Origin: Chloroflexota bacterium
GTDB taxonomy: Bacteria > Chloroflexota > Dehalococcoidia > Lucifugimonadales > Australimonadaceae
Assembly: GCA_009838965.1 (NCBI GenBank)
Contig: VXQP01000025.1
Coordinates: forward strand, 1-45,441
Length of the DNA: 45,441 nucleotides
Direction of reading: 5' to 3'
Shown in pieces: positions 1 through 7,662 of this stretch; position 1 is the stretch's first letter; each line of letters begins with the position of its first letter. Position numbers and translations under genes: made by a program. The notes below the pieces were generated by a model. That model was given only the letters and a program-made list of their open reading frames with translations, made no database searches and was not told where the DNA came from.

Positions 1-298
1 GGGTTGGGGTGGGAGTGAAAGTTGCCGTGGGAACTGGAGGGGGAGTGGGTGTGGGTTCCGGCGTCGGCACGGACGTGGGCGCATGTCCCTGCCTTACGGT
101 CACTTGCTCCCCTGCTGTAACGGTTGCCTCGCCCGCTCCCAGGGCAGTCGGTGTAGGAGCAGGTGTAGCCGTTGGAGACGGCAATGGCGCCGGCGTACCT
201 CTGGTCACGGAAACGGACCAGGAGTCGGAGCAGGCGGCCGCCAAGGGAAGCGACACGACGAGTATCAGCAGCAATGCGACGTGGGGGAGTGCGCGCAA
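1..298 (-). CDS. Thr/Pro-rich lipoprotein, 5' part only (cut by window edge)
   Basis: The frame stays open from a TTG at 298 to the window edge (99 codons). The start is chosen because AGGAG lies 8 bases upstream and the next residues form a lipoprotein signal peptide: MRA, a hydrophobic stretch, then LAAAC with the lipidated Cys at residue 23. After it comes SDSWSVSV and a long low-complexity Thr/Pro/Ala linker. The N-terminus and the upstream DNA closely match the next gene (341-1051), so the two are tandem paralogues. The globular domain lies outside the window. Function is unknown; a surface-anchored exported protein is the limit of what can be said. Confidence 0.7.
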   Translation of the reverse strand, partial: MRALPHVALLLILVVSLPLAAACSDSWSVSVTRGTPAPLPSPTATPAPTPTALGAGEATVTAGEQVTVRQGHAPTSVPTPEPTPTPPPVPTATFTPTPT

Positions 299-333
299 AC
301 GGAAGCTCCTGCGGCTCGAATGAGGGCTACCGC

Positions 334-339
334 AGTATA
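334..339 (-). promoter_or_regulatory. -10 box of the first lipoprotein gene
   Basis: TATACT on the minus strand, about 35 bases before the TTG start at 298 and directly after the stop codon of the neighbouring paralogue. The surrounding bases (GCTATACTGCGG, then CCCTCA) recur upstream of the second lipoprotein gene, so the promoter was duplicated with the gene. No convincing -35 box is seen. Confidence 0.45.
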
Positions 340-340
340 G

Positions 341-1051
341 CTAGCCGCAGAAGGTCGAGAGCGTCAGCGCAACCGAGCTGCGTATCGCTGCCGCCTGCTG
401 GAATAACTCGTTTCCAGTGCCTATGCGCCCGGGGTCCGCGTTCTGTACGCCCCGGTCGAATGCAGCGGTGCCCCTGTCGATCAAGTCGGCTGCTTCCTCC
501 ATGTCGTCTTGTATGTACTGAATGGATGATGGGACCGGTTGAACCTCGCGGATGCGTTGAGCGCTCGTCTGCAGCAGCGACAGAACCCGGCCCAACTGGA
601 GATTCCAGCCCTGATCGTCTAGACGTGAGGGATCATTGGCAACCTGGAATGCCAGCTCACCGAGGGCGGTCATGGCCTGTGCAAACTCCCCCTCTGCCTC
701 GCGCAACTTGCCCATGTACGCGCGCTCGTCGGGTAACGGACAAGGCTGGGGCGTAGGCGTCGGAGTCAAGGTCGGGGTCGAGGTGGGCATGGGCGTGGGG
801 GTAGGCTCCGGCGTTGCCGTGGGCGCTGGCCTGGGGGTGAACGTGGGCTCCGCCGCTCGATCTTCTATCACGACGGTTGCCTCGGCTTCCACCGTGGGGG
901 TCGGCGTGGGAGCGGGCCTAGCCGTTGGGGTCGGCGTTGGCGTTGGCGTGGCCCTGCTCACGGAAACAGACCAAGACTCAGAGCAGGCTCCGGCCACTGG
1001 GAGCAACACGGTGAGCGTCAGCAGGGATAAGACGAGCCGGAGTGCGCGCAA
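341..1051 (-). CDS. Lipoprotein with Thr/Pro linker and helical C-terminal domain
   Basis: 236 residues from a TTG start at 1051, chosen for the AGGGAG ribosome site 6 bases upstream and the signal peptide that follows directly ([17 protein letters not shown], lipobox VAGAC, Cys23). Upstream in-frame ATGs would bury the signal peptide behind unrelated sequence. Residues about 30-100 are a low-complexity Thr/Pro spacer, the usual wall- or surface-spanning linker of Chloroflexota lipoproteins. Residues about 105-236 look alpha-helical and rich in Ala, Glu, Gln and Asp, with no catalytic motif I recognise. It is a tandem duplicate of the gene at 1-298. Binding or scaffold role unknown. Confidence 0.7.
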   Translation of the reverse strand: MRALRLVLSLLTLTVLLPVAGACSESWSVSVSRATPTPTPTPTARPAPTPTPTVEAEATVVIEDRAAEPTFTPRPAPTATPEPTPTPMPTSTPTLTPTPTPQPCPLPDERAYMGKLREAEGEFAQAMTALGELAFQVANDPSRLDDQGWNLQLGRVLSLLQTSAQRIREVQPVPSSIQYIQDDMEEAADLIDRGTAAFDRGVQNADPGRIGTGNELFQQAAAIRSSVALTLSTFCG

Positions 1052-1086
1052 ACGAAGCTCCCTGTGGCGTGGGTGAGGGTTCCCGC

Positions 1087-1092
1087 AGTATA
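1087..1092 (-). promoter_or_regulatory. -10 box of the second lipoprotein gene
   Basis: TATACT in the same sequence context as the box at 334-339, 36 bases before the TTG start at 1051. Conservation between the two paralogues supports a real promoter; the -35 region is not recognisable. Confidence 0.45.
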
Positions 1093-1333
1093 GCCCAGTG
1101 TGACATCCGCCCATTGCCCGTTCGATGCCCTTCCCCCTACGCTGGTTCCCTGTAGCGGGGTTGGGTTCCGGGCCCTTGCCCATCTGGGAGTGCAGTGGCA
1201 CCAAAATGGCACTTAATGGCACACCCCGCAAGGTCGCGCACCCCTGCTCGCGCCCCGGCAGGAGTGCGCCGGTTTGCCATTCCCGCGCTGCGCCGCTATC
1301 GTCCCAGTCCATTCCGAACCGTGAGGCGCACTC

Positions 1334-2425
1334 GTGAAGATCACCAATGTCCAGGCCACCACACACAACGTGCCGGTGCCCGTCCCGCTGATGGACGAGC
1401 CCGTCATGCGTCCTTTCGTCTTCTGCCAGGTCGACACCGACGCGGGCGTCACCGGCTACGGCATCTCCGGCCCGATCCAGCGGAAGGCGGTGCGCGAGCA
1501 CATCAACGCCGAACTCGGCCCGCTCGTCACGGGCATGGACCCGATGGACACGGAGCGCATCTGGCACCTCTGCTACGTCGAGCACAATCCGCGCTCGCAG
1601 ACCGGCGTGTGGTCAAGCGCGCTGAGCGCCATCGACATCGCGTTGTGGGACATCAAGGGCAAGGCGCTCGGCGTGCCGGTGTGGCGTCTGCTCGGCGGCG
1701 CGCAGCCGAACGTTCCCGCCTACATCACCTTCGGGTTGCCGGAGTACACGGAGGAGCAGCTCGTGCAGGTGGCGCGCGACTTCGTGGCGCAGGGCGAGGA
1801 CAAGCTGAAGATGGTGGTCGGCGTCGCGGGCGATCACCAGGCATGGCGCGAGGACTCCGACCGCGTCCACGCCGTGCGCGACGCCATCGGCCCCGGCGTG
1901 CAGCTCTCCATGGACGCGAACTACATGTTCCAGTTCAACAATGCGCTGAACCTCGCGAAGGCCGTCGAGGAGTGCAACGTCGAGTGGTTCGAGGAGCCGG
2001 TGTGGGGGAACGACGCCCCGCTGCTCCACGAGCTGCGGATGCGCACCAGCATCCCACTCTCCGCAGGGCAGAATGAGGGGCACCGCTTCCGCGCCCGTGA
2101 GCTGCTCGTGCACCAGTCGATCGACATCCTGCAGCCGAACGTCGTCTACTGCGGCGGCTACACGGAGGGGATGAAGTTCGCGGCGCTGGCGCAGGCGTTC
2201 AACCTGCCGATAGCCAACGGCGGCGGCTGGCCGCACCACAACATGCACCTGCAGGCCGCCGTCCCGAACGGCTGGCGCATCGAGTACCACTACGTGATGT
2301 GGAAGTGCGGCGAGATGGTGTTCGACGGCTGCGTCGGCCCGCGGCAGGGCTGGACGGCGATGCCGGAGACGCCCGGCCTCGGCCTCGAACCGAAGTGGGA
2401 CGCGCTCGCCGAATGGCGCGAATAG
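1334..2425 (+). CDS. Enolase-superfamily enzyme, mandelate racemase/muconate lactonizing type
   Basis: 363 residues from GTG. N-terminal capping domain (about 1-115) followed by the (beta/alpha) barrel. The KxK pair at Lys157/Lys159 is where the superfamily places its catalytic lysine. Candidate Mg ligands are Asp194 (MDAN), Glu220/221 (WFEEP) and Glu248 (AGQNEG). A His-rich stretch (WPHHNMH, 300-305) stands near the position of the mandelate-racemase catalytic His. This fits a sugar-acid dehydratase or racemase abstracting the alpha-proton of a carboxylate; the substrate cannot be read from sequence. It stands alone on the plus strand, convergent with glnB. Paralogous expansion of this family is a known feature of SAR202 Chloroflexota, which underlies the taxonomic guess. 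Confidence 0.88.
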   Translation: MKITNVQATTHNVPVPVPLMDEPVMRPFVFCQVDTDAGVTGYGISGPIQRKAVREHINAELGPLVTGMDPMDTERIWHLCYVEHNPRSQTGVWSSALSAIDIALWDIKGKALGVPVWRLLGGAQPNVPAYITFGLPEYTEEQLVQVARDFVAQGEDKLKMVVGVAGDHQAWREDSDRVHAVRDAIGPGVQLSMDANYMFQFNNALNLAKAVEECNVEWFEEPVWGNDAPLLHELRMRTSIPLSAGQNEGHRFRARELLVHQSIDILQPNVVYCGGYTEGMKFAALAQAFNLPIANGGGWPHHNMHLQAAVPNGWRIEYHYVMWKCGEMVFDGCVGPRQGWTAMPETPGLGLEPKWDALAEWRE

Positions 2426-2486
2426 CAGGAGGGCTCAGCCCCATCCGGAGCCGAGCCTTCCAACGGACCCTCTATCAGGCGCGGTG

Positions 2487-2840
2487 CTAGATGGCGACCT
2501 CGCCCCGCTCGCCGGTGCGGACCCGCACGACCTCGTTGACGTTTGTCACGAAGATCTTGCCATCGCCGATCTCGCCCTCATCGGGCGTGCGCGCCGCCTC
2601 GATGATGGCGGCGATGACCGCCTCCTGCATGTCGTCCGTGACGATCGTGCGCACGAGCGTCTTTGGCACCGATGCACGGCTCGCCATCGTGCCGCCGCGT
2701 CCGACGAATACCTCGACTCCGCGCTGGCGCCCCTCACCCGTCACGTTGACGTAGTAGAAGCCCTGGCACCCCGCGTCCTGCAACGCTTCCGTCACGCGGT
2801 GGATACGCTCCGGCCTGACTATCGCTTCTATGCTTATCAT
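2487..2840 (-). CDS. glnK: P-II family nitrogen regulatory protein
   Basis: 117 residues, normal P-II length. Start set at the ATG giving MISIEAIVRPERI, which aligns with E. coli GlnB; a ribosome site AGGAGAGGGG precedes it and the longer reading adds unrelated residues. The T-loop start GRQRG is at 37-41 and the C-terminal signature IGDGKIFV at 91-98. P-II trimers bind ATP/ADP/2-oxoglutarate and gate AmtB. The gene lies 70 bases downstream of amt on the same strand, the usual amt-glnK order. Unusually, the T-loop has no tyrosine: the segment of E. coli Tyr46-Tyr51 reads FVGRGGT, so classical Tyr51 uridylylation or adenylylation is not possible. Named glnK by context; glnB is equally fair. 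Confidence 0.9.
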   Translation of the reverse strand: MISIEAIVRPERIHRVTEALQDAGCQGFYYVNVTGEGRQRGVEVFVGRGGTMASRASVPKTLVRTIVTDDMQEAVIAAIIEAARTPDEGEIGDGKIFVTNVNEVVRVRTGERGEVAI

Positions 2841-2910
2841 GGCTGTTATCCCCTCTCCTGGTTCCCTAGGGGTATGCCGGCTCAGCATACCCCCAGGCCG
2901 TTCATAGTCG

Positions 2911-4104
2911 TTAGTCGGCTCCGTCGCTTACGTAGGCGCGCTCACCGTGAGCGGCCACGTCCAGGCCGATGCCCTCGTCGCGCTCGCTCACCCGCAGGCC
3001 GAGACCCGGGATCAGGTCGAGCACCTTCAGGATGATGAGTGATGCGACGAAGGAGTAAACGATCGTGGCGATGACGCCCACGGCCTGTATCCCCAACTGC
3101 TCCACGTTGCCTTCGATCAGTCCCTCGACTCCGGCGAACGCGGACACCGTAAAGATGCCGGTCGCAAGCGCGCCCCAGATACCGCCGATACCGTGGACCG
3201 CGAACACGTCCAGCGAGTCGTCAAAACCCAGCCTCGGACGGATGAGTACGGCGGCGTAGCAAAACACGCCCGCGCCGAATCCGATGCCCAGCGCACCCAT
3301 GACACCAACGGCGCCAGCGGCGGGGGTGATAGCGACGAGACCGCCGACCGCACCCGTCGCGACTCCGGCTGCGCTCATGCGCTTGTTCTGGATCTGCGAC
3401 AGGACGCCCCACGTGAGAGCGGCCGTCGCGGCTGCCGTGTTCGTCACGAGGAAGGCGTTGATAGCGACTCCGTCCGCCGCAAGACCGGAGCCTGCGTTGA
3501 AACCGAACCAGCCGAACCAGAGCAGAGCAGCGCCGATGACGACGTACGGCACGTTGCCGGGCTCAAGGCCGGGGTCACGCCGCTTGCCGAGCAGCAGCGC
3601 TGCGGCCACGGCGGCCATGGCAGCGTTGATGTGGACGACCGTGCCGCCCGCGAAGTCGAGCGCGCCGAGGTCGAACAGCCAGCCGTTGCCCGCCCACACC
3701 CAGTGGGCGATGGGCGCGTAGACCAGCGTTACCCATGCGACCAGGAAGACGAGGTAAGTAGTGAACTTGAACCGCTCTACCATCGCTCCTGTGATGAGGG
3801 CCGGTGTGATGATGGCGAACATCATCTGGAAGACAGCGAACAGCATGTCATCGCCGGGCTCGACACCGGACAGACCGACGAGGGAGAGGTCTCCCACAAT
3901 GGCGCTGCCCTCGCCGAACGCGACGCTGTAGCCCCAGAGGACCCACACGACGCTGACCACTGCCATGCTCATGAAGCTCAGCATGATGGTGCTGATGACG
4001 TTGCGGCTGCGGACTAAGCCCCCGTAGAAGAAGGCAAGCCCCGGCGTCATGAGCAACACCAGAGCCGATGCGGTCAGCAACCAGGCTATCGAACCACTGT
4101 CCAT
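2911..4104 (-). CDS. amt: Ammonium transporter Amt
   Basis: 397 residues with about 11 membrane helices. It carries the pore twin histidines at His158 (GTVVHINA) and His304 (FAVHGIGG), the FYGGLVR motif near residues 26-32 and a Phe-rich segment (ALLWFGWFGFNAGS) typical of the family. It conducts ammonium/ammonia across the inner membrane and is blocked by GlnK when nitrogen is plentiful. ATG at 4104 has a strong GGGAGGAG site upstream. It is first in a two-gene unit with glnK. The N-terminus goes directly into the first core helix, so a cleaved leader like that of E. coli AmtB is not evident. Confidence 0.95.
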   Translation of the reverse strand: MDSGSIAWLLTASALVLLMTPGLAFFYGGLVRSRNVISTIMLSFMSMAVVSVVWVLWGYSVAFGEGSAIVGDLSLVGLSGVEPGDDMLFAVFQMMFAIITPALITGAMVERFKFTTYLVFLVAWVTLVYAPIAHWVWAGNGWLFDLGALDFAGGTVVHINAAMAAVAAALLLGKRRDPGLEPGNVPYVVIGAALLWFGWFGFNAGSGLAADGVAINAFLVTNTAAATAALTWGVLSQIQNKRMSAAGVATGAVGGLVAITPAAGAVGVMGALGIGFGAGVFCYAAVLIRPRLGFDDSLDVFAVHGIGGIWGALATGIFTVSAFAGVEGLIEGNVEQLGIQAVGVIATIVYSFVASLIILKVLDLIPGLGLRVSERDEGIGLDVAAHGERAYVSDGAD

Positions 4105-4173
4105 AGCGGCACTCCTCCCGAATAGGTGATGAAAGCAGTATCGGGAAGAGGTTTTGCGCCGATGTTTCTGTCG

Positions 4174-4191
4174 TATTACGAATCTGTAACA
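4174..4191. promoter_or_regulatory. Imperfect palindrome in amt/AEC divergent region
   Basis: TATTAC-N6-GTAACA (5 of 6 positions symmetric) about 70 bases upstream of amt. The GTnAC half-site recalls GlnR-type nitrogen operators, but the second half does not match the actinobacterial GAAAC element and no regulator gene is nearby. Otherwise the 4105-4275 gap holds no clear promoter. Confidence 0.25.
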
Positions 4192-4275
4192 AAGCTAAAC
4201 GAGCGGGTCTCTGCTGCTGTTGGCGTCGAGAAGCGGGGGAGATACACTGCCTCCGTTCCCCGCTCAGGCGCCGTC

Positions 4276-5184
4276 TTGCTCAACATATTCCTCACCGTCG
4301 TACTGCCCATCTTCATCGTTGCCGGTTCCGGCGCAGCGCTGCAGCGGGTGCGTCCCGGCTCGCTGGGCCTGCTGGGTCCCGCCGCGCTCTACATCTTCGG
4401 CCCGGCGCTCGTGCTGAACGGCCTGCTGCGGACGCAGTTGCCCCTGGAGGTATCCCTGCGCATCGTCGCGGCGGCAGCCGTCACCATGTTCGCGATGGTC
4501 GCTGTCTCCTGGGTGGTATCACGTCTGCTGCGGCTCGACAGGACAACGGAGAGCGGCTTCATGCTCGCCGGAGCGTTCGGCAACTCAGGCAACATGGGCA
4601 TCCCTCTCTCGTTCCTCGCGTTCGGGGACGAAGGGCTCTCCGTCGCGATCATCGTCTTCGTCGCGCACACGTCCATCAACTGGCCCGTCGGCATCTATAT
4701 CGCCGCGCGCGGACGCGTGCGTGGCTGGGCCCCGCTGCTCCAGGCCCTCAGAGCGCCGACGCTCTACGCCGTCCCCCTCGCACTCGCGATACGCGGGTTC
4801 GACTGGACACTCCCGACGACGCTGGAGAGGCCGATCAGTATGCTGGCGGACGCGGCCATCCCCGCCATGTTGCTCGTGCTGGGCTATCAATTGGCGCAGG
4901 GCATCGAGCTTCGGCAGCCGGGCAGTATGACGACGGTCCTCGCTACTCGGCTCATCGCTGGGGCAACTGTCGGCGCCGGGGTGACGATGCTTATGGGCCT
5001 CGAAGGTGTCGTCCGCAACACCGTCGTGCTCATCGCAGCGATGCCCGCCGCCGTGTTCGTCTCCATCCTCGCAACGGAGTACCGCACGGTGCCGCGCTTC
5101 GTCGCGAGCTCCGTCATTATCGGCACGTTCGCCAGCCTCGCGACGCTGACGGTGGTGATTAACCTGCTGCAACGTTGGGACTGA
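4276..5184 (+). CDS. AEC (auxin efflux carrier)-family transporter
   Basis: Hydrophobic protein of about ten membrane segments, 302 residues from TTG 4276. That start gives MLNIFLTVVLPIFIVAGSGA, the usual AEC N-terminus; the frame is open back to an ATG at 4126, but those 50 extra residues are polar and unlike the family. No good ribosome site precedes the TTG, so the start is tentative. Two similar helical halves are visible, with GNSGNMGIPLS (about residues 95-105) as the conserved glycine/asparagine motif of the crossover helix. AEC proteins move organic anions such as malonate, malate or auxin; the substrate here is unknown. It precedes the monooxygenase gene by 38 bases. Confidence 0.85.
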   Translation: MLNIFLTVVLPIFIVAGSGAALQRVRPGSLGLLGPAALYIFGPALVLNGLLRTQLPLEVSLRIVAAAAVTMFAMVAVSWVVSRLLRLDRTTESGFMLAGAFGNSGNMGIPLSFLAFGDEGLSVAIIVFVAHTSINWPVGIYIAARGRVRGWAPLLQALRAPTLYAVPLALAIRGFDWTLPTTLERPISMLADAAIPAMLLVLGYQLAQGIELRQPGSMTTVLATRLIAGATVGAGVTMLMGLEGVVRNTVVLIAAMPAAVFVSILATEYRTVPRFVASSVIIGTFASLATLTVVINLLQRWD

Positions 5185-5222
5185 CCTGTGGGGTACCATG
5201 CAACCAACATCGGAGGTGTGCC

Positions 5223-6083
5223 ATGAAGATCGGTATCTCCTTCCCCACCCTCGAGCTGCACGACCCTGAAGAGGTGAAAGAGTTCGCACAGGGCGCGGAG
5301 CAGCTCGGCTTCCACCACATGACGGCCCTCGAGCACACCCTCGGCGTCCGCACGAGCGCCAGCTACACACCGGACGTCCACATCCACGAACCCATGGTGC
5401 TGTTCGCGTTCCTCGCTGGGGTTACCCGGACGATCCAGTTCGCGAACTCGATACTCATCCTTCCGCAGCGGCAGACCGTCGTCGTAGCGCGCCAGGCAGC
5501 GGAGATCGATGCGCTCTCCGGAGGACGCCTGCGCCTCGGCATCGGCCTCGGCAGCAACGAGGAGGAGGCCATCGGCCTTGGCACTGACTTCCACACCCGC
5601 GGGGCTCGCGTCGAGGAGCAGATCGAGGTCATGCGTTTGCTGTGGACCCAGGATGTCGTGAACTTCGAGGGGCACTGGCACCGCATCATCGACGGCGGGC
5701 TCACAGTGCTGCCCGTGCAGAGGCCCATCCCCATCTGGATAGGCGGAGGGCACGGCAGGCGGCCACTGGAGCGCATCGGCCGGCTGGCAGACGGTTGGGT
5801 CGCCGGCAGTTCCGCTCAGGGAGACGCCGAGGGGCAACTCGAGACCATCCGCAACGCATCGGTGGCCGCCGGCCGCCCGCGCGACGCCGTCCAGGTCCAG
5901 GGGCGTATGCCACTCGTGGGAGGCGGTGCGGAAGAATGGGCCTTGGCTGCCGAGCGCTGGCGTGAACTTGACGCGACGCACCTGGCAGTCAACACGAGCC
6001 GCGGCGGGTTCACGACGGCTGCCGAGCACCTCACGCTCGCCGAGCGCTTCATGGACGAGGTGGGTAAGGACCTCGCCAACTAG
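5223..6083 (+). CDS. LLM-class flavin/F420-dependent oxidoreductase
   Basis: 286 residues from the ATG preceded by GGAGGTG. Bacterial-luciferase-like TIM barrel: N-terminus MKIGISFPT, RLRLGIGLGSNEEE near residues 103-116, and PIWIGGGHGRRPLERIGRLADGW in the C-terminal half, all typical of the F420-dependent LLM subgroup. These enzymes oxidise or hydroxylate organic substrates with reduced FMN or F420. I cannot tell which cofactor is used, as no F420 biosynthesis or flavin reductase gene is present. It may be co-transcribed with the upstream carrier. Expansions of this family occur in marine SAR202 group III, where a role in attacking recalcitrant organic matter has been proposed. Confidence 0.88.
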   Translation: MKIGISFPTLELHDPEEVKEFAQGAEQLGFHHMTALEHTLGVRTSASYTPDVHIHEPMVLFAFLAGVTRTIQFANSILILPQRQTVVVARQAAEIDALSGGRLRLGIGLGSNEEEAIGLGTDFHTRGARVEEQIEVMRLLWTQDVVNFEGHWHRIIDGGLTVLPVQRPIPIWIGGGHGRRPLERIGRLADGWVAGSSAQGDAEGQLETIRNASVAAGRPRDAVQVQGRMPLVGGGAEEWALAAERWRELDATHLAVNTSRGGFTTAAEHLTLAERFMDEVGKDLAN

Positions 6084-6096
6084 CCCCGAACGCCTT

Positions 6097-6654
6097 CTAG
6101 ACGGGAGCGGCCTCCGGCAGCGCCTCCCCGTTGAGCGTGAACACGGACGTCACTTCCATGTTCTGCACCAGCGACTGCAGCGCGTAGCAGCTCGACTCCG
6201 CCATGTCCACGAGACGGCGTATGCGCTCAGGCGGCTCGTCCGACTCGACGTTGACCGTGGTCTCGAGCCCCGCAGGGCCACCAACGATAGTGCCCGCGAG
6301 CGCGGAGCCGTCGCGGTAGAAGCGCGTCGTCTGCTGCAGCCGCACCTTGCTGTAGGCGATGTGGGTCATCTCGCTCAACCGAGCGAGCTGGGTGAGCAGT
6401 CAGAACGCGACGCCCGCCGAGAAGTAGGCGAGCGGTGAAGGTGCGGTGTCGTCACCGCCGATGCGGGTCCCCTCGTCGCAGATCATCTCGAACGTGCTGC
6501 CCGTGCCGCCCCCGGAGCGGACGCGGGCCAGCTTTCGCTGGCGCTCCAGCGTCTCCGCCTCGACCTCAATGATGATCTCCCGCCGGACGCCGTCCTGACG
6601 TGCGGCGTTCGGGACAGATTCTCCCGTTCGGACCTTCCTGACGATCTCTTCCAT
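6097..6654 (-). CDS. OsmC-like thiol peroxidase, probable selenoprotein (in-frame TGA = Sec85)
   Basis: One continuous frame of 185 residues if the TGA at 6400-6402 is read through. The ATG at 6654 has AGGAG 7 bases upstream. OsmC/Ohr proteins reduce organic hydroperoxides with two cysteines. The first follows the motif seen here as PSPLAYFSAGVAF-(TGA)-LLTQLAR, so TGA falls exactly where the family has its reactive Cys. The second is kept as Cys156 (ESSCYALQ). Homology continues smoothly on both sides of the TGA with no frameshift. A 7-bp hairpin with a GGTT loop begins 12 bases after the TGA (separate entry), fitting the bacterial SECIS rule. OsmC-like selenoproteins are known from marine metagenomes. 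No selABCD gene lies in this window. The alternative is a pseudogene or a sequencing error (TGC/TGT to TGA). The gene lies 44 bases behind tRNA-Cys with no terminator seen between. Confidence 0.75.
6370..6387 (-). promoter_or_regulatory. SECIS-like hairpin downstream of in-frame TGA
   Basis: On the minus strand CTCGCTC-GGTT-GAGCGAG, a perfect 7-bp stem with a 4-base loop. The loop begins 19 bases after the TGA and its first two bases are GG. The published bacterial SECIS consensus asks for a short stem, a loop of about 3-14 bases with a G in its first two positions, and a TGA-to-loop distance of about 16-37 bases. It lies within the coding frame and encodes LARLSE, an ordinary OsmC helix. Confidence 0.65.
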
Positions 6655-6698
6655 GAGCCGCTCCTGCCGGTAAGGTTGCGCGCCGTGACGAGTGAGGT

Positions 6699-6774
6699 TG
6701 GAGGCGACGGGCGGAATCGAACCGCCGAATAGAGGTTTTGCAGACCTCCGCCTTAACCACTTGGCTACGTCGCC
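6699..6774 (-). tRNA. tRNA-Cys (GCA), CCA encoded
   Basis: Cloverleaf on the minus strand: acceptor GGCGACG/CGTCGCC, anticodon stem GAGGT/ACCTC with loop CTGCAAA (anticodon GCA), T arm GGCGG-TTCGATT-CCGCC, discriminator U73 (expected for tRNA-Cys) and an encoded CCA end. 76 bases. A promoter lies just upstream and the OsmC-like gene follows 44 bases downstream. Confidence 0.97.
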
Positions 6775-6784
6775 GTGACATACC

Positions 6785-6814
6785 AGATTAGCCAGAAACG
6801 CGCCCTTTCGTCAA
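6785..6814 (-). promoter_or_regulatory. Sigma70-type promoter of tRNA-Cys
   Basis: TTGACG (6809-6814), 18-base spacer, TAATCT (6785-6790) on the minus strand. The predicted start falls a few bases before the mature 5' end at 6774, and transcription could run on into the OsmC-like gene. Confidence 0.65.
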
Positions 6815-6864
6815 CGACAGCGCGGCGCCGCTGGGAGTAGCGGGGCGGTTGATAAAATGTTCCT

Positions 6865-7662
6865 ATGCCGTTACCTGCCCTACTCTTCCCCCTTGCCATC
6901 GCCGGCGGCTCAGCCGTGGCCCAGGCAACCGCGAAGCTGAGAAGCCACGAGCGGCTCAACGCGCTACGCGTCGAGCTGGAGGAACTGGAATCGCACCACC
7001 GCGAAGCGATCCTCCCGCTGTACGAGCAACAGGTGGGGCTCTGTCACCGGCTGGGTCTGCCGGAGCCGGAGTACCCGGCTTCCCTTCAGGAGAGTGAGAC
7101 GCTCCCTTACCCGCCACCGCTGTGGCAGCGACTCCTCAGGCGTCAGAAGCGCACCGTCGCCGATGGCTCCCCGCACTCGCGTGCCTACATCATCGGACGC
7201 CAGGGGGCCGGCTTCGCCGCCGGCACCGTCTGGAAGGTGTGGTCCGCAACGATCCTCAACCTCGTGCGTCCGGTGGGAGCAAGGCTGCTGACCCTCTTCC
7301 CAGGTGCGGCTCCGGCGGTCGGGACAACCAGTTCACTGGTGTTCGGCATAAGTTTGCGGTTCGCCCTGGGCATCGTCAGCGTGGCCGCCTTCGTCGTGGG
7401 GCCACTCCTGCTGGTATGGGCGGTCGCCCGTGAGGTCAGGAAGGTGCGGAAAGCCCGCCACGAGTTGGAGACTATCCGGACGCGGCGACACGAGGAGTTG
7501 ACCGCTTACAGGGCACGCACGCGGCTGCTGCAGCGGAACGTGCGTATGCGGGCGTACACCAGCTGCCGGGTCAGGCACCGGATACGGCAAGCGAGCGCGT
7601 ACACCTCGCGAAGACGACGTGGTAAACGCACCGTTGCTCGTTCGGAACGTCTCAGCCCCTAG
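6865..7662 (+). CDS. Unknown membrane protein with coiled-coil and basic tail
   Basis: 265 residues, family not recognised. N-terminus is a small Ala/Gly-rich hydrophobic patch (1-22). Residues about 25-60 are a charged helix with coiled-coil character (LRVELEELESHHREAIL). A clear hydrophobic segment spans about 160-192. Residues 193-265 form a second charged helix and a strongly basic tail (many Arg). This looks like a small membrane-anchored protein with cytoplasmic helices. No ribosome site is seen; instead a -10-like TAAAAT lies at 6853-6858, six bases before the ATG, suggesting a leaderless mRNA. Its 3' end overlaps the convergent Ldh2 gene by 4 bases. Confidence 0.6.
   Translation: MPLPALLFPLAIAGGSAVAQATAKLRSHERLNALRVELEELESHHREAILPLYEQQVGLCHRLGLPEPEYPASLQESETLPYPPPLWQRLLRRQKRTVADGSPHSRAYIIGRQGAGFAAGTVWKVWSATILNLVRPVGARLLTLFPGAAPAVGTTSSLVFGISLRFALGIVSVAAFVVGPLLLVWAVAREVRKVRKARHELETIRTRRHEELTAYRARTRLLQRNVRMRAYTSCRVRHRIRQASAYTSRRRRGKRTVARSERLSP

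Noticed and set aside
9-323. Val/Gly-repeat protein on the plus strand
   Set aside because: It is the reverse complement of the Thr/Pro linker of the lipoprotein on the minus strand; the same holds for 636-1076.
4105-4275. NtcA or sigma54 control site upstream of amt
   Set aside because: No GTA-N8-TAC and no TGGCAC-N5-TTGC match; only the imperfect palindrome at 4174-4191 was kept, with low confidence.
6097-6378. OsmC region as two separate small genes split at the TGA
   Set aside because: Both pieces are in the same frame, each is an incomplete OsmC fold, and the second piece has no ribosome site at its first ATG; one gene with Sec readthrough explains more.
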